Part shown: positions 61,752-64,000 of the stretch, one piece after another | How positions within the stretch are numbered: the first letter of the stretch is position 1 | Layout: each line of letters opens with the position of its first letter | Source: an uncultured Eubacteriales bacterium | GTDB lineage: Bacteria; Bacillota; Clostridia; Oscillospirales; Acutalibacteraceae | DNA length: 64,000 nucleotides | Direction: 5' to 3' | NCBI GenBank assembly: GCA_949068525.1 | Contig: CARTIQ010000004.1 | Coordinates: forward strand, 1 to 64,000 | The notes under the pieces: generated by a model | Told to the model about the DNA's origin: nothing | What the model saw: the letters and a program-made list of their open reading frames with translations, nothing else | Databases searched by the model: none | Made by a program: the position numbers and the translations under genes

Positions 61752-62579
61752 TTAGTTCGGGAGCCTCAGGACTTGCCCTGGATAAATCGTGGTTGATTTT
61801 AGGGCATTCAAGCTCATGATTTCGGGGTATCTTGTGCCAGTGCCTAAATATTTCTTTGAGATATCCCACAGCGTGTCGCCTTTTTTGACGGTATAAGTCC
61901 GCGTGTCTTGGCTTGATCCCGAGGTTGATGGCGAAGTTGTTCCTGCCGTAAAGCCGTTTAAGCCGGTACTCTTGATGATTTCTGGATAATTCGTATACGC
62001 GATGTTCATATCGACGTTTCCGTTGATGCCGTCAACCTTGCCGCTGTCGGTGTACTGCCAAATCCCATACGGCTTCTTGTATGAACAGGATTTGTTCCAC
62101 TGCGCAACCCATTTATCGAAACGGTCGAGCTCGCTAGAATTTAGCTGATTATTAAGCCAGGAAAGGCTTGCGTACAGCGATGCATAATACCCTGCTTCCT
62201 CAATGCCCAACAGGAAGGTCTTGCAGATATCAACCAGGCCCTGATTACTCGGCATTCCACGTTTTGTCTTGTATCCGTCAGCGTCTTCCATATCGAAAAA
62301 GATTGGATATTCCGGCCTTTTGCCGTTTAGCATCCTCAATGCGTGCTGAACTTCGCTTTTTGCATCTTCCAAGTTTAATGCGTAACTATAAAGATACGCT
62401 CCCCACGGAAGCCCGATGCTTTCGCAGCCTTGCACATTTGCCTCAAAATAAGCGTCATCCTGCGACTGCATATCGCTGCCGATTCCAAGCCGTAAAATCG
62501 CAAATTTAATGCCGCTGTTCGTGACTTTTTCCCAGTCTATTCGCCCTTGATGCGCACTTACATCGATTCCTTTGAACAT
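61752..62579 (-). CDS. Endolysin: GH25 muramidase with LysM (prophage B)
   Basis: 275 residues. GH25 domain about 1-205 with D6, D96 and E98 kept; Ser/Thr linker three residues shorter than in A; LysM at about 228-274. Sequence very close to 20309-21145 over the whole catalytic domain, which implies recent common origin or exchange. Confidence 0.95.
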   Translation of the reverse strand: MFKGIDVSAHQGRIDWEKVTNSGIKFAILRLGIGSDMQSQDDAYFEANVQGCESIGLPWGAYLYSYALNLEDAKSEVQHALRMLNGKRPEYPIFFDMEDADGYKTKRGMPSNQGLVDICKTFLLGIEEAGYYASLYASLSWLNNQLNSSELDRFDKWVAQWNKSCSYKKPYGIWQYTDSGKVDGINGNVDMNIAYTNYPEIIKSTGLNGFTAGTTSPSTSGSSQDTRTYTVKKGDTLWDISKKYLGTGTRYPEIMSLNALKSTTIYPGQVLRLPN

Positions 62580-62654
62580 TTTTTATACCCCCTAAATTTC
62601 GTTCCCAAATATAAAATAAAAACCTTGGCGTGTTGAACTGCCAAGGCGAATTTT

Positions 62655-63677
62655 TTATTTTAAAATTGAATAATATAATCCGGTTTCCGGATAAATAGAA
62701 AGAGTGCTGTAACAGGCAGCAACACAAATTTTATTTGCATATCGCAAAATATTGCCGCCCACCGGCAAGTCAGATTGAATCCAGTCCTTCCCGTTTTGCG
62801 ATGACCAAATGCCATTTCCACCAAGTATCCAGCAGTTATCTGCAAAAATTACATTACGACAACCGCCCGTGCTTATAGTAGAATTCCAATTTTGCCCGTC
62901 ATTCGAGTAAAATGCACCTTTGTTAACATCTACAGCCACGAAAACTCCGTTGCCGTAGGTTAGACTCTCTATACATAAATTAGAAATGTCCGTTACCGCT
63001 TTCGCCCAGGTTTTACCATCTTTGGAATAGTAAATTCCATTGTGGGCGCCAATTACCCAAATATCGTTTCCGTAGGCCGCGCAATATATATAAGCTGCCG
63101 CCGTGATGTTCGACTGAGTCCAGTTAATTCCGTCACTCGAATAATAAATTCCATCGTTGTTGCCAGTTACCCAAAGCTCATTTGCATAGCACACTTTGTT
63201 GCCTTGTAATTTTGGAGTTAAAGAAGTCCACGTGGAGCCATTTTTAGAATAATAATTCCCATCATAACCCAATGCTACCCACGTGCCGTTGCCATAAGCT
63301 ACACTTATTATTTCCCCCGATGCGACGTTGCTTTGAGACCACGTTTTTCCGTCTGTTGAATACCACAGCCCCTCGATATTCGATTCATAGCCGTAGTATG
63401 CACCAGCAACCCATACCCCGTCTCCATATGCTACGCTAGAAAAATAACCGGTTGCTATATTGCTTTGGTGCCATTCTTTTCCGTTTGTTGAATACAACAG
63501 ACCGCTTACCGGAGTATTTGAGAAATCTCTATCACAACTTATTACAAACATTCCATCACCATAGGCTATATCTGTATATTGCCCTCCAAGAAAACTAGAT
63601 TGCTCCCACTTTAGTCCAAAAAGATTATCGAAATTCTTTTTTAAGCTGCGTCTTCTTGTCAATATTGCTTCCCTCAT
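62655..63677 (-). CDS. BNR/propeller-like tail tip protein (prophage B)
   Basis: 340 residues. Short anchor REAILTRRRSLKKNF, like the anchor of the kelch-type protein at 18514, then about seven repeats of roughly 40 residues of the type YSTDGKTWSQSNVASGEIIS and VAYGNGTWVALG, with the Ser-x-Asp-Gly-x-x-Trp signature of BNR/sialidase-like propellers. Probably a receptor-binding tip; no sialidase arginine triad is evident. Confidence 0.78.
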   Translation of the reverse strand: MREAILTRRRSLKKNFDNLFGLKWEQSSFLGGQYTDIAYGDGMFVISCDRDFSNTPVSGLLYSTNGKEWHQSNIATGYFSSVAYGDGVWVAGAYYGYESNIEGLWYSTDGKTWSQSNVASGEIISVAYGNGTWVALGYDGNYYSKNGSTWTSLTPKLQGNKVCYANELWVTGNNDGIYYSSDGINWTQSNITAAAYIYCAAYGNDIWVIGAHNGIYYSKDGKTWAKAVTDISNLCIESLTYGNGVFVAVDVNKGAFYSNDGQNWNSTISTGGCRNVIFADNCWILGGNGIWSSQNGKDWIQSDLPVGGNILRYANKICVAACYSTLSIYPETGLYYSILK

Positions 63678-63680
63678 AAA

Positions 63681-64000
63681 TTACATATCCTCCATAGTTG
63701 GCGTAGAATAATATATTCCAACAGAATCATACCCTGAAGTTGCAAGCCTTACGCCATTTTCTCTACTTGTAAAAACGTTTATTCGTTTGGTTGAAACATT
63801 TGTTTTAGACCATACTTTCCCATCTATTGAATAATAAATTCCACAGCCACTGTTAACTCCGGTCGCACCTACAAAAGTTCCTTCTCCAGAATTAAAATAC
63901 TCAAGTGACATCCCTGCATTACAATAGGAACTATGCCATGTTTGTCCATCTTTTGAATAATAATTATTGCCGGCTATCCAACTTCCGTCCCTACAGAAAA
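63681..64000 (-). CDS. Second BNR-repeat protein, partial at window edge
   Basis: The frame stays open from 63681 up to the right edge, so ATG 63911 is not the start. It has the same repeat type (YYSKDGQTWHSS, YYSIDGKVWSKTNV) and ends TPTMEDM 3 bp before the next gene. It may be a longer propeller or fibre gene, possibly once joined to the following one. Confidence 0.7.
   Translation of the reverse strand, partial: FCRDGSWIAGNNYYSKDGQTWHSSYCNAGMSLEYFNSGEGTFVGATGVNSGCGIYYSIDGKVWSKTNVSTKRINVFTSRENGVRLATSGYDSVGIYYSTPTMEDM

Overview
The window is a stretch of a low-GC Gram-positive, probably endospore-forming Clostridia chromosome (Eubacteriales, possibly an Oscillospiraceae-type gut lineage; the family is inference). 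The evidence is adjacent rpoD and dnaG, a normal-length spoIIM, an ispE, phage genes of the types usual in Clostridia, large serine recombinases used as integrases, and an NHLM-type peptide exporter.

Two related prophages point towards each other across about 24 kb of host DNA. Prophage A (1 to about 29.37 kb, + strand; its left end lies outside the window) runs terminase, portal, protease, capsid, connector, tail, tape measure, distal tail, endopeptidase tail, upper baseplate/fibre, propeller tip protein, endolysin and holin. After lysis comes an AT-rich cargo and control region: membrane-protein cassette, XRE repressor, SLOG-HTH regulator, three secreted proteins, a hairpin array, a sigma-like factor, a conserved structured non-coding element, a small ORF and a serine integrase ending about 20 bp before the 3' part of a broken asnB. 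Prophage B (about 53.3 kb to the window end, - strand) has the same order from tip proteins to integrase and breaks feoB.

The host segment (29.4 to 53.3 kb) holds rpoD-dnaG, a YigZ-family gene, rpmE, tRNA-Arg(CCU), an NHLM exporter operon (two ABC proteins plus an HlyD-like adaptor), a methyltransferase/double glycosyltransferase fusion, a frameshifted secreted acidic protein, spoIIM, a large secreted Gln-rich protein, a substrate-binding protein paired with a sensor-MFS fusion, ispE, a small membrane protein, feoA and the interrupted feoB.

Main leads: (1) two diverged copies of a cassette coding for a secreted protein with an Ala/Gly-rich hydrophobic C-terminus, a SpoIIM/DUF95-like membrane protein and another polytopic membrane protein, plus an M48-like protease in B, a layout that recalls circular or hydrophobic bacteriocin operons; (2) a structured non-coding element conserved in both prophages upstream of the integrases; (3) a nine-C tract that separates a signal peptide from a BspA-type leucine-rich-repeat surface protein in the tail operon, a likely phase-variation switch; (4) a SLOG-like nucleotide-sensor domain fused to a phage HTH regulator in both prophages; (5) a canonical -1 slippery heptamer in the tail chaperone gene and a self-contained toxin-antitoxin unit next to it.
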